DNA of 64,000 nt from Schauerella aestuarii. Lineage in GTDB: Bacteria; Pseudomonadota; Gammaproteobacteria; Burkholderiales; Burkholderiaceae_B. The notes below the pieces were generated by a model that ran no database searches, was not told where the DNA came from, and worked only from the letters and a program-made list of their open reading frames with translations. Position numbers and translations under genes: made by a program. Where the stretch lies: positions 868,001 through 932,000 of the forward strand of contig NZ_SIZW01000042.1 in NCBI RefSeq assembly GCF_009866805.1, given 5' to 3'. This document shows, in pieces, positions 1-9,900 of this stretch. Numbering within the stretch: the stretch's first letter is position 1; every line of letters starts with the position of its first letter.

Positions 1-2
1 CG

Positions 3-1040
3 CTCGCGATCGGCTGCGCGGCCGTGCTGTTTCGCCGCGACCTGCCCGGTGCGTGGGGCTCCGCGATCAGCAACCTGATCATTCTGAGCGGTTATCTGTT
101 GATCCTGCATGGCGTCGCCTCGTTCAGAGGCCGGCAATACCGGCTCTTCTCGGCCGGACTGCTCGTGGTGATGGCAGCGATCTGGATCGTTGCCGGCGCC
201 CGATGGCAGGATGTGGTCTGGAATTACGCCAGCTCGATCCCGATCGCGATGGTCAGCGCCATGACCGCCCTGGAGATGCTGCGCAATCCCACCATGATGG
301 CGTTTCCCGCAAGGCGTTTCGTGGTGGCGATCACTGCCGTCCATACGTTGTTCTATACCTTTCGCGCGCTGATTCTGCCATGGCTGGTGGCGGAGTTCGG
401 CGCGCCGCTGCAGGCCGCAGCCAGCAAAATCACGTTGTACGAAGGCGCCCTGTATTCCGTCATCCTGCCGATGACGCTGCTCAAACTCGTGCGGGAAGAA
501 CGGCACAGTCATCTGATGCGCGAATCCCATACCGACTACCTCACCCGCATCGGCAATCGCCGCTGGTTTTTCGAGGAAGGCACGCGCGTCATCGAAGGCC
601 GCGGCGCGCAGGGGTCGATTGCCGTGCTGGCGTTCGACATGGATCACTTCAAGGCGATCAACGATCGTTACGGTCACCAGATGGGCGACGATGTGCTGAA
701 GGCCTTCGCGGATATTGCGCGTGGCGTACTCGGCCCGGACGTCATCCTGGCGCGTCTGGGCGGAGAAGAATTCGCCGCGCTGCTGTGGGGCGACGATGCC
801 CGCCGCAGCCAGGCCTTGGGCGCCACCGTGGCCAAAACCTTCGCCGAAGCAATTGCCGACGGCGCTCAGAGCCTCGGGATACCCGCCACGGTCAGCATCG
901 GCCTGGCGGCGTTCGAAAATGAACGACCCGACTTGGCGCAAGCGCTGTCGACCGCCGATCGCGCCTTGTATCGCGCCAAGTCGCTGGGTGGCAATCGCCT
1001 GGAAGTAGCGCACGCCATGACGCTTACCGTGGCCGCCTGA
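3..1040 (+). CDS. Membrane-anchored GGDEF diguanylate cyclase (5' end outside window)
   Basis: Predicted diguanylate cyclase, making cyclic di-GMP from two GTP at the inner membrane. The reading frame is open to the first complete codon at the window edge, so the GTG at 24 is probably internal and the N-terminus is missing. Several hydrophobic segments fill the first 150 or so visible residues, followed by the DxLTxxxNRR start of a GGDEF domain (DYLTRIGNRR). Counted from 24, the active-site loop GGEEF is at residues 246-250, and the metal-binding FDMDHFKAIND segment precedes it. The product-inhibition I-site (RxxD nine residues before GGEEF) is absent: Gly and Val stand at the Arg and Asp positions. 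The sensory input is unknown. It converges on the MscS gene, whose stop lies 3 bases away. Confidence 0.9.
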   Translation, partial: LAIGCAAVLFRRDLPGAWGSAISNLIILSGYLLILHGVASFRGRQYRLFSAGLLVVMAAIWIVAGARWQDVVWNYASSIPIAMVSAMTALEMLRNPTMMAFPARRFVVAITAVHTLFYTFRALILPWLVAEFGAPLQAAASKITLYEGALYSVILPMTLLKLVREERHSHLMRESHTDYLTRIGNRRWFFEEGTRVIEGRGAQGSIAVLAFDMDHFKAINDRYGHQMGDDVLKAFADIARGVLGPDVILARLGGEEFAALLWGDDARRSQALGATVAKTFAEAIADGAQSLGIPATVSIGLAAFENERPDLAQALSTADRALYRAKSLGGNRLEVAHAMTLTVAA

Positions 1041-1043
1041 TCG

Positions 1044-3629
1044 TCATGTCCCTGGGCTGAACGTGCCGTTGCGCGCCGGAGCGTCGGTCTGCTCGGGCAC
1101 GGAACGCACGTGCACGTCGACCTGGCGATAAGGGATCGAGATCCCCGCCGCATCCAGCGCCGCCAGCATGCGCGCAAGCAGATCGCCACGAAGTGCCCCC
1201 AGATCGCTGAGATCGAGGGTCCAGACACGGACCACGAAATTCAGCGCATCGTCGCCATAACCGGTCATCAGCACTACGGGCTCGGGCTGCGCGGCGACAC
1301 CTGGCGTGTCTCGCGCCACGTTACCGAGCACCGTCAACACTTGCGCGGGATCGGAGCCGTACGCCACGCCCAGCACGATTTCAATCCGCCGGCTGCGGTC
1401 GAACATCGTCCAGTTGGTCAGGTTGCCGCTGAGCAATACGCCATTGGGCACGATTACGTCGGCGCCATCGAACGTGCGAATCGTGGTGGCGCGCAATCCG
1501 ATCTCGCGAACGGATCCCGATGTTCCTGCGGCATCCACCACGTCACCCGGCTGGATGGGGCGTTCGAACATCAATACCAGACCTGAAACGAAGTTGTTGA
1601 CCACGCTTTGCAGGCCGAAGCCGATACCGACGCCGAGCGCCCCGAAGACCAGCGTCAGTTGGCTGACCTTGAAGCCCGCTGCCGACAGCGCGATCAGCAA
1701 CCCCAACAACAGCACGCCGTAGTAGCTCAGTGACGCAATGCTGTTGCCCACGCCGCGCGGCAGCCCCGCATGACCGGGCAGCTCGTCGCGCAGCAACCGT
1801 TGCACCACACGCGCGGCCCACACCGCCAGCCAGGCCGAAAAGACGAACACCAGCACATCGCCCAGTTGAATGGACACTTCGCCCACCTCGATGCCCACAT
1901 CCATAACGACTGTGACAGCGGTACGCAGCGGTCGCAACATGCGAAAGCGGTCCACGGTGTAAAGCAGCCAGCCCGCCAACGCGCTCAGCATCAACAGCCG
2001 CTTGACGGCCCGCTCCAGCACCACACCGTAGCGCCGGAGAAACCGGCGATGGATGAGTTCGGGCTGGCTCAACAGCGCACGCAGCAGCCCAAGGCAGGCC
2101 GATACACCGGCGTACAACATCAACGCCATGTAGCCGCTATCGATGACGCCACTGGTCAACATCTCGGCTAACGAGACATTGCCGAAAATATTGCACCCCA
2201 AGGCGACGATCAGAACCACCAGAACGATCCACCCCGCGGCATGAATGGCGCGGCGCAAGACACTACGATCCAACGTCGCCGAGGCGGCAGTGTGGCGCAG
2301 CAGCAATAGTGTCAGCAAGAGCGCCAGCACATTGAGCGTCAGGAGAAACAGGCGGTACAGCATGCCTTCGGGCACCATCACGACGCTCAAGCGATCCACG
2401 GCATAGAGCGCGATGGCGACGTAGGGCCACACGCCCAAAGGACGCAGCGTGCCGGCCGGAAGCAGACGCAGCACCGGCACCAGCGCAATCAATAACGCAA
2501 ACTCCTGGATGAGCTGAGGCGCATCCGGTTCGAGTATCAACACCGCGAGCATGGATAGCAGAAGCCAGGTCGAAAACGGGCGGCGCAGTGCGCGAGTCGT
2601 GCGCAGCGATGTCGCTACCTGATGAACGGGCTGAGGATCCGCTGCGGTGCCGGCGGTACCGGCGCCCGGGGCGGCCGTATCGGCGGCGAGGCCAGGCGCT
2701 GATCGTGCCGCGCTTCGGCTGCGCATCACCAGCCAGAGGATCAAGGGCAGCAGCAGAAACTGCACCGCCCGCAAGGCGAGCTGATTGCCATTGCCGGCCG
2801 CGTGATAATCGATAGCGAACTGCTCTTCGATATCGAGTCCACGGTCGAATGAACCCATCGCCGACGCGGAATCGGCATGCCCCAGGCCTCGCCACAAGGG
2901 CGGCGCCTCGGTTTGCATCAGCCGGCGGTCGATATCGTCGATCGCTGCCGCCACGTCATTGCCACCCGCCTGAATGCGGGTTTTGAGTTCGCTGGCGCGT
3001 CGTTTGAGTTCGAACTGACGCGTCAGCCTGGCGCTCAGATCGGCCTCGGTCGCATCGAGCTGCGCGAGCACATCGTTCACATGATCCCGCAGCGCCGGCG
3101 GCAACACGTCGAGTTTGCCCTCGGCACGCGCAGCGGTCCACGCCGCACGACGCTGCGCCAGTTGCAGCGCACTGTCGGCATAAGGAGCAAACAGTTGCCC
3201 CGACTGCGCCTCCCATTGCTCGAAACGGCGGTTGTCGAATGCCCAATGGCGCGCCAGACTTTCCAGCCGCATCACCGATAGCTCGCGCAGTTGCAAGGCC
3301 GTTGAATTGTTCAGTTTGGCGTTGACCGGGCGCGCGATGTCGTCGAGGGTCGCACTGAGCGGGCCCACAGGATCCGGTGCCGTCAAAAGATGCCGGGCCC
3401 AGTCCACACGCTGTTGGTCGTCGTCAGCGCGCGCCAGAACATCGAGTATGGCGACCGGCTTATCGGCACTGGCAACGCCTGCTGGGGACACCGCTGTGGC
3501 CGCGTGCGTCGCTGCCACCGGGATCCAGATGAGCCCCAGGATCAATATCCATAGTGGCAAGCCTGTCGCTCGCCGGAACCAAATCAAGAGCCGCTTCACG
3601 CCATCACGAGCAAATGTATGGCGTTGCAT
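1044..3629 (-). CDS. Large MscS-family mechanosensitive channel (861 aa)
   Basis: Predicted inner-membrane small-conductance mechanosensitive channel with a long N-terminal extension. An N-terminal signal-like segment ends near THA-A (residues 43-45), then comes a periplasmic helical region of about 200 residues rich in Glu/Arg/Gln, a low-complexity Ala/Gly linker near residue 310, and about ten hydrophobic segments. The C-terminal third has the MscS pore and beta domain: GVGIGFGLQSVVNNFVSG and FERPIQPGDVV around residues 660-695, then a cytosolic alpha/beta region. At 861 residues it is about three times the length of E. coli MscS and belongs to the large periplasmic-domain class. It is likely an osmotic safety valve; the ligand or threshold cannot be read from sequence. 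A second, unrelated-length MscS paralogue is at 34515-36917. Confidence 0.88.
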   Translation of the reverse strand: MQRHTFARDGVKRLLIWFRRATGLPLWILILGLIWIPVAATHAATAVSPAGVASADKPVAILDVLARADDDQQRVDWARHLLTAPDPVGPLSATLDDIARPVNAKLNNSTALQLRELSVMRLESLARHWAFDNRRFEQWEAQSGQLFAPYADSALQLAQRRAAWTAARAEGKLDVLPPALRDHVNDVLAQLDATEADLSARLTRQFELKRRASELKTRIQAGGNDVAAAIDDIDRRLMQTEAPPLWRGLGHADSASAMGSFDRGLDIEEQFAIDYHAAGNGNQLALRAVQFLLLPLILWLVMRSRSAARSAPGLAADTAAPGAGTAGTAADPQPVHQVATSLRTTRALRRPFSTWLLLSMLAVLILEPDAPQLIQEFALLIALVPVLRLLPAGTLRPLGVWPYVAIALYAVDRLSVVMVPEGMLYRLFLLTLNVLALLLTLLLLRHTAASATLDRSVLRRAIHAAGWIVLVVLIVALGCNIFGNVSLAEMLTSGVIDSGYMALMLYAGVSACLGLLRALLSQPELIHRRFLRRYGVVLERAVKRLLMLSALAGWLLYTVDRFRMLRPLRTAVTVVMDVGIEVGEVSIQLGDVLVFVFSAWLAVWAARVVQRLLRDELPGHAGLPRGVGNSIASLSYYGVLLLGLLIALSAAGFKVSQLTLVFGALGVGIGFGLQSVVNNFVSGLVLMFERPIQPGDVVDAAGTSGSVREIGLRATTIRTFDGADVIVPNGVLLSGNLTNWTMFDRSRRIEIVLGVAYGSDPAQVLTVLGNVARDTPGVAAQPEPVVLMTGYGDDALNFVVRVWTLDLSDLGALRGDLLARMLAALDAAGISIPYRQVDVHVRSVPEQTDAPARNGTFSPGT

Positions 3630-3659
3630 GTCGCGTTTTTTCCGTCTTGTCCATGACCG

Positions 3660-3795
3660 TTCTCAGGATGCTGTGGCTCTATGCCGTGCTTTGTACTGTG
3701 TTCTGTGGCTGTGTTCTACGCCGTGTTGTGGCCGTGCTTTTTTGTGTGCCCTGTGCTGTATGTTGTGGGCTGTGTACGCGTGCAGGCGCTCGGCG
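3660..3795. repeat. GT-rich low-complexity tract upstream of the MscS gene
   Basis: On the plus strand this stretch consists of irregular iterations of short words such as CTGTG, GCCGTG, TGTGCTG and TGTTCT, strongly biased to G and T. Two plus-strand frames read through it as Cys/Val/Leu-rich hydrophobic peptides, which is what such a composition gives and is not evidence for a gene. It lies just upstream of the minus-strand MscS start (3629), where the promoter should be. Confidence 0.5.
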
Positions 3796-3816
3796 TCATC
3801 GCGCCCGGCAGCGGGC

Positions 3817-4524
3817 TCAATGTAACGTATAACCTTCCGGCGGCGCCTGATCCAGTCCCAGCGCCGCCGCCCAACTGCGCAAGGGCACGCATGTCTGCAG
3901 GCGCACGATGGCGCGCTCGATCAACACCGGATGCATTTCATGGCCGACGTTCGATGCAATATCGATCGTGGCATCGCCTTGCAACTGCGTGAGCCGCGAT
4001 TGCGCCGCCTTCACATAACGCACCGGCACCACATTGTCGGCTTGCCCATGCAGCAAATGGATGGTGGCAAATTGCGGCGGCACTTTGGGCAGTTCGGCAT
4101 AACGTCCGCCAAAAGCCAGGATGCGGCCGGCCAATCCGTCGTAGCGCACGGTGGATTCCAATGCGAGCGTGGCGCCCTGCGAGAACCCTGCCAGTGCGGT
4201 ATCGCTTTGCAGCAGACCGAAGCGCGCTTGTGCTGCGCGAATCCAGTGGGCGAGCGGCCCCAACGCTTCGGTCAACGCAGCGTCTTCGGTGTCGGAGGAT
4301 TGATAGGTATGGGCAAACCACTCGCGGCAGGCCGAGCCTTCCGGACCCAGGTCGCTGGCGGCGGGAATGAGAATGGCGGCCGCCGGAAACGCGGCCTCGA
4401 TGGCGCGTGCCAGGGGCAACATGGCTTGCGGCAATTCGCCCGCGGCATGCAGCAGCACGAACAATTGCTTGATCGCGGCGTCGCCGGGAACGATTTCAAT
4501 GGTCCGGTCGGGTGAGGAAGACAT
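3817..4524 (-). CDS. ypfH: YpfH-like alpha/beta-hydrolase esterase
   Basis: Predicted cytosolic carboxylesterase of the phospholipase/carboxylesterase family, about 235 residues, the same size as E. coli YpfH. The nucleophile elbow is GFSQGATLALES, the acid is in HGQADNVVPV and the histidine in NVGHEMHP. The opening pattern (LLHAAGELPQAMLPLARAIEAAFPAA) and the REWFA stretch also match the YpfH family. The ATG at 4524 is preferred over the GTG one codon upstream because AAGGAG ends 6 bases before it. The natural substrate is unknown. The gene is divergent from the SOS operon that starts at 4664. Confidence 0.85.
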   Translation of the reverse strand: MSSSPDRTIEIVPGDAAIKQLFVLLHAAGELPQAMLPLARAIEAAFPAAAILIPAASDLGPEGSACREWFAHTYQSSDTEDAALTEALGPLAHWIRAAQARFGLLQSDTALAGFSQGATLALESTVRYDGLAGRILAFGGRYAELPKVPPQFATIHLLHGQADNVVPVRYVKAAQSRLTQLQGDATIDIASNVGHEMHPVLIERAIVRLQTCVPLRSWAAALGLDQAPPEGYTLH

Positions 4525-4629
4525 CACACTCTCCTTGAAGACGACAGACCATTCTAGACCGCTCCACTCCAGATGAAACCAAGACTTACGGATAGAAGGA
4601 CCGAAAGGCTGGCAAGGCAGGCGTTTTTA

Positions 4630-4649
4630 TACTGTATATTTATACAGTA
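4630..4649. promoter_or_regulatory. Consensus LexA (SOS) box of the imuA-imuB-dnaE2 operon
   Basis: TACTGTATATTTATACAGTA fits the LexA consensus TACTG-(TA-rich 10)-CAGTA exactly at both ends. A -10-like TATACT (4628-4633) overlaps its left edge, so bound LexA would block polymerase. It ends 14 bases before the imuA ATG, leaving a very short leader. Confidence 0.92.
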
Positions 4650-4663
4650 CTGTTGTCTGACTG

Positions 4664-5533
4664 ATGCTTCTCATGCCGAGCTTGGCCCCCCTGCCCGATC
4701 TGTTCGATCCTCCTGCTTCCACCTTGGCTCCGGCCTGGGCTGAAGCGGTCGAGCACGCCCGGATCCAGGGTGAGGACGAGGGCGAATGCGCCCGGATCCC
4801 GTCCGAGACGCCAACCTCCGGCACGCTTCGGCACCCCGAGCACATCCATCCGGCCTTGTGGCGGGCCACGCAGATGGCGGGCGCTACGGCGCGCTGTGTG
4901 TCCACCGGCCATCCACAGCTCAATGCCGAGTTGCCGGGTGGCGGCTGGCCGTTGGGCAATCTGATCGAGCTGTTGTCGCCGCAGGCCGGCGTGGGCGAAA
5001 TGCGGTTGCTGCGCCCGGCGCTGGCCGGCATCGAGCGCACGCGGCCCATTGCCCTGGTGCAGCCTCCCCATACGCCCAATCATGTGTGCGCCGCGGGCTG
5101 GCGCATGGATGTGCAGCAGTGGCTGTGGGTGGCGCCCGCCGACGATCGCGATGCCCTCTGGGCCGCCGAGAAAATTCTCAAGAACGGCAGTTGCGGCGCC
5201 CTGTTGCTGTGGCAAACCCGCATCCGGCCCGAGTCGCTGCGCCGGCTGCATCTGGCCGCGCAGGGCAGCGACACCTTGTTTCTCATGCTACGTCCCGTCC
5301 AAACCGCCGATCGCGCGTCGCCTGCTCCCTTGCGGCTCGTGCTCACGCCTGCGGCAGGCGGGCTGGATATCCACATTCTCAAGCGGCGCGGCCCGGTCAG
5401 CACGGGCGATCTGCATCTGGCGCTCGATGCGCCCGCGCCGGTTTTCTCCCCTTTTCTTCCGTATGCGCCTCTGGATCGCCCTACACCTCTCCCGGTTGCT
5501 GCTGGACGCGTTGCGTCCGCCGTGGCCGCTTGA
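4664..5533 (+). CDS. imuA: ImuA, translesion synthesis accessory protein
   Basis: First gene of the SOS mutasome cassette. ImuA is a RecA/SulA-like protein that works with ImuB and DnaE2 in damage-induced mutagenesis. The 289-residue protein has the RecA-like core: HPALWRATQM near residue 60, a degenerate P-loop region GGGWPLGNLIELLSPQAGVGE near residue 90, then a block ending in the basic LRLVLTP...HILKRRGP. The extreme C-terminus is Pro/Ala-rich. The ATG at 4664 has no clear Shine-Dalgarno sequence and sits close to the expected transcription start, so the leader is short; ATG 4673 is an alternative. imuB starts inside its last 71 bases in another frame, which implies coupled translation. 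Confidence 0.9.
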   Translation: MLLMPSLAPLPDLFDPPASTLAPAWAEAVEHARIQGEDEGECARIPSETPTSGTLRHPEHIHPALWRATQMAGATARCVSTGHPQLNAELPGGGWPLGNLIELLSPQAGVGEMRLLRPALAGIERTRPIALVQPPHTPNHVCAAGWRMDVQQWLWVAPADDRDALWAAEKILKNGSCGALLLWQTRIRPESLRRLHLAAQGSDTLFLMLRPVQTADRASPAPLRLVLTPAAGGLDIHILKRRGPVSTGDLHLALDAPAPVFSPFLPYAPLDRPTPLPVAAGRVASAVAA

Positions 5534-6950
5534 CGTCACTGCCTGCGCCGTCATGGATCAGGGGTGCGTCCTTGCGCTGACGCCCACCGCACAGCGCGAT
5601 GGCGTGCGCCTGGGGATGCGGGCGGGCGGCGTGAATGCGATTGCCCCGCACGCCATCCTGCTCGACCGCGACACGGCCGCCGAAGACCTGGCCCGTGAAG
5701 GCGCGGCCCTGGCAATGCTGCAGTACACCCCCGAAGTCGCCTACGCGCCCGACAACACCTTGTTGATGGACGTCACCGCCAGCCTGATGGTGTTTGGCGG
5801 CCCGCATGCGCTGAGCCATCGTGTGGCGCGCAGCCTGCGGGCACTCGGGTTGGCGCATACGATCGGCATGGCGCCCACCGCGCGCGGCGCCTGGCTATTG
5901 GCGCGGCATCCTCGCCCAGCGGCACGCCGGCTCGTGCGGTTGCCGCAATTGCGGCAACGGCTGCAACGGTATCCCCTGGCGCGCGTGCCCGAAGCGCAGC
6001 CGCGCCTGGCCTGGCTTGAAGGCATCGGCTGCCACACGATCGGCGATGTCCAGGCGCTGCCGCGAGCAAGCTTGCAGCGGCGGGTGGGCACCGCCTTGCT
6101 GCAGGCGCTGGATGCGGCCTGCGGGCTGAGCCCCGAAGTCCATGCCTGGGTAATCGCACCCGAAACCTTCGAGCGCCGCATCGAACTCAATGAGCGTCTC
6201 GAGCACACGGATGGCGTGCTGCATGTGGCGTGCGTGTTGATCGAACAGTTAAGCGGCTGGCTCACGCAGCGCCGTTGCGCGATTCAATCCATGACGCTAT
6301 CGATGCTGCACGAACGCGGCCGTCATGCGCGCCCGCCCACGCCACTGCATCTGACGCTGGGCGAGCCGGCCTGGCAGGCTTCGCATCTGATCGGATTGCT
6401 GCGCGAGCGGCTGCATCGCATGGTGCTCGAAGCGCCGGTGATCGCCATCGTGGTGCTGGCCGACGATACCGTACCCCAACCCATGGCCAGCACCACGTTG
6501 TTTCCCGAACCGGGTGGCACGGCAGCCGACCGCGCACGGCTGCTGGAATTGCTTACTGCGCGGCTGGGTGCCGAACGGGTGCGGCGGCCAGCGCCCGTTG
6601 CCGATCACCGGCCCGAGGCCGCCAACCGCTGGGGCGACGCGTTGAGCAAACCCGCCCGCCTGCCGGACACCGCGCCGGGACCGATCGATCCCCCTTTCTG
6701 GCTGCTCGATCCGCCACTGGCCTTGCAAACCCGGCGCCATCGCCCCTACTACCGTGCGCCGTTACGCCTCGTGCGCGGTCCCGAACGCATCGAAAGCGGC
6801 TGGTGGGATCCAGCCATGGCGTTGCGTGACTATTTCATCGCCGAAGATCCGGCACATGCGCGCTATTGGATCTACCGCAACCGCAGCGCGGCCCATCAAG
6901 ACCACGACGGCGACGACGGCCAATGGTTTTTACATGGGTTGTATGCCTGA
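5463..6950 (+). CDS. imuB: ImuB, catalytically degenerate Y-family polymerase homologue
   Basis: Adapter of the ImuA-ImuB-DnaE2 mutasome. It resembles UmuC/DinB polymerases but lacks their catalytic carboxylates and is known to bind the beta clamp and DnaE2. The start is set at ATG 5463 (MRLWIALHL), where family similarity begins, although the frame is open from 5049. Length from there is 495 residues, normal for the family. The palm region contains DVTACAVMDQG and LLMDVTASLMVFGG, in place of the usual DxD and SIDE motifs, followed by the thumb (LEGIGCHTIGDVQALP, helix-hairpin-helix) and a little-finger-like C-terminus ending in RAPLRLVRGPERIESGWWD. It overlaps imuA by 71 bases and dnaE2 by 8 bases, so the three genes are tightly co-translated under the LexA box at 4630. 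Confidence 0.92.
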   Translation: MRLWIALHLSRLLLDALRPPWPLDVTACAVMDQGCVLALTPTAQRDGVRLGMRAGGVNAIAPHAILLDRDTAAEDLAREGAALAMLQYTPEVAYAPDNTLLMDVTASLMVFGGPHALSHRVARSLRALGLAHTIGMAPTARGAWLLARHPRPAARRLVRLPQLRQRLQRYPLARVPEAQPRLAWLEGIGCHTIGDVQALPRASLQRRVGTALLQALDAACGLSPEVHAWVIAPETFERRIELNERLEHTDGVLHVACVLIEQLSGWLTQRRCAIQSMTLSMLHERGRHARPPTPLHLTLGEPAWQASHLIGLLRERLHRMVLEAPVIAIVVLADDTVPQPMASTTLFPEPGGTAADRARLLELLTARLGAERVRRPAPVADHRPEAANRWGDALSKPARLPDTAPGPIDPPFWLLDPPLALQTRRHRPYYRAPLRLVRGPERIESGWWDPAMALRDYFIAEDPAHARYWIYRNRSAAHQDHDGDDGQWFLHGLYA

Positions 6951-9900
6951 GATGCCGCCAACCCTGTTTTCACCCGAACTGGCGGGCTACGCCGAACTCA
7001 CGTGCATGAGCAATTTCACGTTCCTGCGCGGCGCCTCGCATCCCGAGCAATTGGTGGATCGGGCGCGTCGGCTGGGCTATGCCGCGTTGGCCATTACCGA
7101 CGAATGTTCGTTGGGCGGCGTGGTGCGTGCATATGTTGAAGCGCGTAAAAGCGCCAAAGAGGTTCAAGCGCAGGACGAACCCAGCCAGACGGACGATTTT
7201 CCCGAATCGGATACCGGCATCGAGGGCGATACGATGCCGGGGAGAGGGTCGGGCAGTGGCACAGAGCCCGACGACGATCCCCAAGACGCTCCCGTGCCGC
7301 AGGCCGATACCGAACCTCCGGCCCTGCATCTGATCGTGGGCAGCACCTTTACGTTATCGCCACCGCGCGCGCGCGCTGCACGCAAGCACGCATCTCGCTC
7401 GCCGGCGCTTCCCGAGCAGGCCAGGGAAGATGGCGACGACACGGGCGACGACCCCGCCCTCACTCTGGTGCTGCTGGCACAAAATCGTGACGGGTACGGC
7501 AACCTTTCCGAGTTGATCACATTGGCGCGCACGCGGGCACCTAAAGGCGAGTACTACCTCACCCGCGATGACTTCACGCAGCCGCCCACGGGTTATGCCC
7601 ATCTGGCGCACATGCCCAACTGTCTGGCGCTGCTCACCCCGCCCTACGGCATCGATGCGGCCACGCTAACCGCCCAAGCCTGTTGGCTGGCGGCCACCTT
7701 TCCAGGCCGGGCAGCTCTGGGGCTCACGTTGCTTCACCGGTCGCGCGACGATCTGCATCGCGCCGCCGTCGAACAGGCCGCTGCCGCCAGCGGTTTGATC
7801 GTCGCGGCGGCGGGCCAGGTCGAGATGCACACGCGCAGCCGCAAGCCTCTGCACGATGTGGTCGCTGCGATTCGTCTGGGTACGCCCGTGGCCGAATGCG
7901 GTTATGCCCTCAAGGGCAATGCCGAACAGCACTTGCGGCCCCGCCTTCGCCTGGCGCGTTTGTATCCGCCCGCCGCCCTGGCCAATACATTGGCGCTTGC
8001 ATCACGATGCACGTTTTCATTGAAAGAACTCAAGTACGAGTACCCCGACGAAATCGTGCCGGACGGCATGACACCCGAATCGTTCCTGCGCCAGGAAACC
8101 TACGCCGGCGCCGCCCTGCGGTTTCCTGCCGGCTTGCCTGAAAAGGTGCAGATCCAGATCGAGAAAGAGCTCGATCTGATTGCGCAACTCCGCTACGAGG
8201 CTTACTTTTTAACGGTCTACAACATCGTTCAGTTTGCGCGTCGCGAAGGCATTTTGTGCCAGGGGCGCGGATCGGCCGCCAACTCGGCCGTCTGCTATTG
8301 CCTGCACATTACCGAGGTCGATCCCGATCGCACCAGCGTGCTGTTCGAGCGCTTCATCAGCCTTGAACGCAACGAGCCGCCCGATATCGATGTCGATTTC
8401 GAACACCAGCGCCGCGAAGAGGTCATTCAGTACATCTACAAAACGTATGGCCGCACGCGGGCGGCGCTTACTGCGGTGGTGATTGCGTATCGGCCGCGCA
8501 GTGTATTGCGCGATACCGGACGCGCGCTGGGGATCGACGCCGACGTGATCGATGCCGCCGCCAAGTCGCATCAATGGTGGGACGGCAAGACTGAGTTGCT
8601 GCGCACGTTTGCCACCTGCGGTCTCGATGCCGAATCGCCGATCGCGCAGCAATGGGCGGCGTTGGCGGAGATGCTGATGGGCTTTCCGCGCCATATGTCG
8701 CAGCATCCAGGTGGCTTCGTGATCGCGCGCGACAAGCTTTCGCGCCTGGTGCCCATCGAAAACGCCACCATGGCCGACCGTAGCGTGGTGCAGTGGGACA
8801 AAGACGATCTGGATGCCATCGGGCTATTGAAAGTGGACGTGCTCGCGCTGGGCATGCTGTCCGTGATTCGTCGGGCGCTCGAAGGGGTGGCCTGGCGCCG
8901 CGGCAGGCCGTTCGCCATGCAGGACATTCCCGACGCCGATACCCATACCTTCGACATGATCTGCGAGGCCGATACGGTGGGCGTCTTTCAGATCGAGTCG
9001 CGCGCACAGATGACCATGCTGCCGCGCCTGCGTCCACGCGAGTTTTACGATCTGGTGATCGAGGTCGCGATCGTGCGGCCCGGCCCCATCCAGGGCGGCA
9101 TGGTGCATCCCTATCTGCGGCGGCGCCAGGGACTCGAAGACGAAACGTATCCCAGTGAAGCCATTCGCGAAGTGCTCAAGCGCACAATGGGCGTGCCGAT
9201 CTTTCAGGAACAGGTGATGGAGATCGCCATGAAAGGCGCGGGATTCAGCGGCGGTGAAGCCGATGCGCTGCGTCGCTCCATGGCAGCATGGAAGCGTAAA
9301 GGCGGGGTAGAAAAATTCCGCGGCAAACTCATCGGCGGTTTGATCTCTCGGGGCTACGCCGTCGAATTCGCCGAAGCCATTTTTCGCCAGGTGGAAGGCT
9401 TTGGTGAGTACGGATTTCCGGAAAGTCATGCGGCCAGTTTCGCGTTGCTGGCTTATGCCAGTTCCTGGCTCAAATGCCACGAGCCTGAAGCCTTTTTGAC
9501 GGCATTGCTCAACTCGCAACCGATGGGCTTTTATTCGCCCTCGCAACTGGTGCAGGATGCGCGCCGTCATCGCGTGGTGGTGCAGCCCGTGGACGTGATG
9601 CATAGCGACTGGGATGCCGTCATGCATCTCGACTCATTGGCTTCGAACGAGGCGCAGTCCGAGATTCAGGGTGAGGTGCCCTATCACCTGGCGGACCATC
9701 TCGTGCCCGCCTCCCACAACCGACCGTATGTCCGATTAGGCATGAACCTGATCAAAGGCCTGCAAAAGGAAGCGGGCCTGCGCATTGAGCAGGCCAGGCG
9801 TCAAAGCGCATTCAAGGACGTGGCCGATATGGCGCGCCGTGCGGGGCTCGATCGTGCGGCACTGGAGGCCTTGGCGGCTGCGGATGCGTTACGTACGCTG

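Noticed and set aside
3681-3992. Plus-strand Cys/Val-rich hydrophobic peptide in the GT-rich tract
   Set aside because: Two frames give similar Cys-rich products, as expected from GT-rich repetition, and the frame runs into the antisense of the ypfH gene.
5049-5462. 138-codon N-terminal extension of ImuB
   Set aside because: It is antisense-like coding over imuA in another frame; ImuB similarity starts at MRLWIALHL and length then fits the family.
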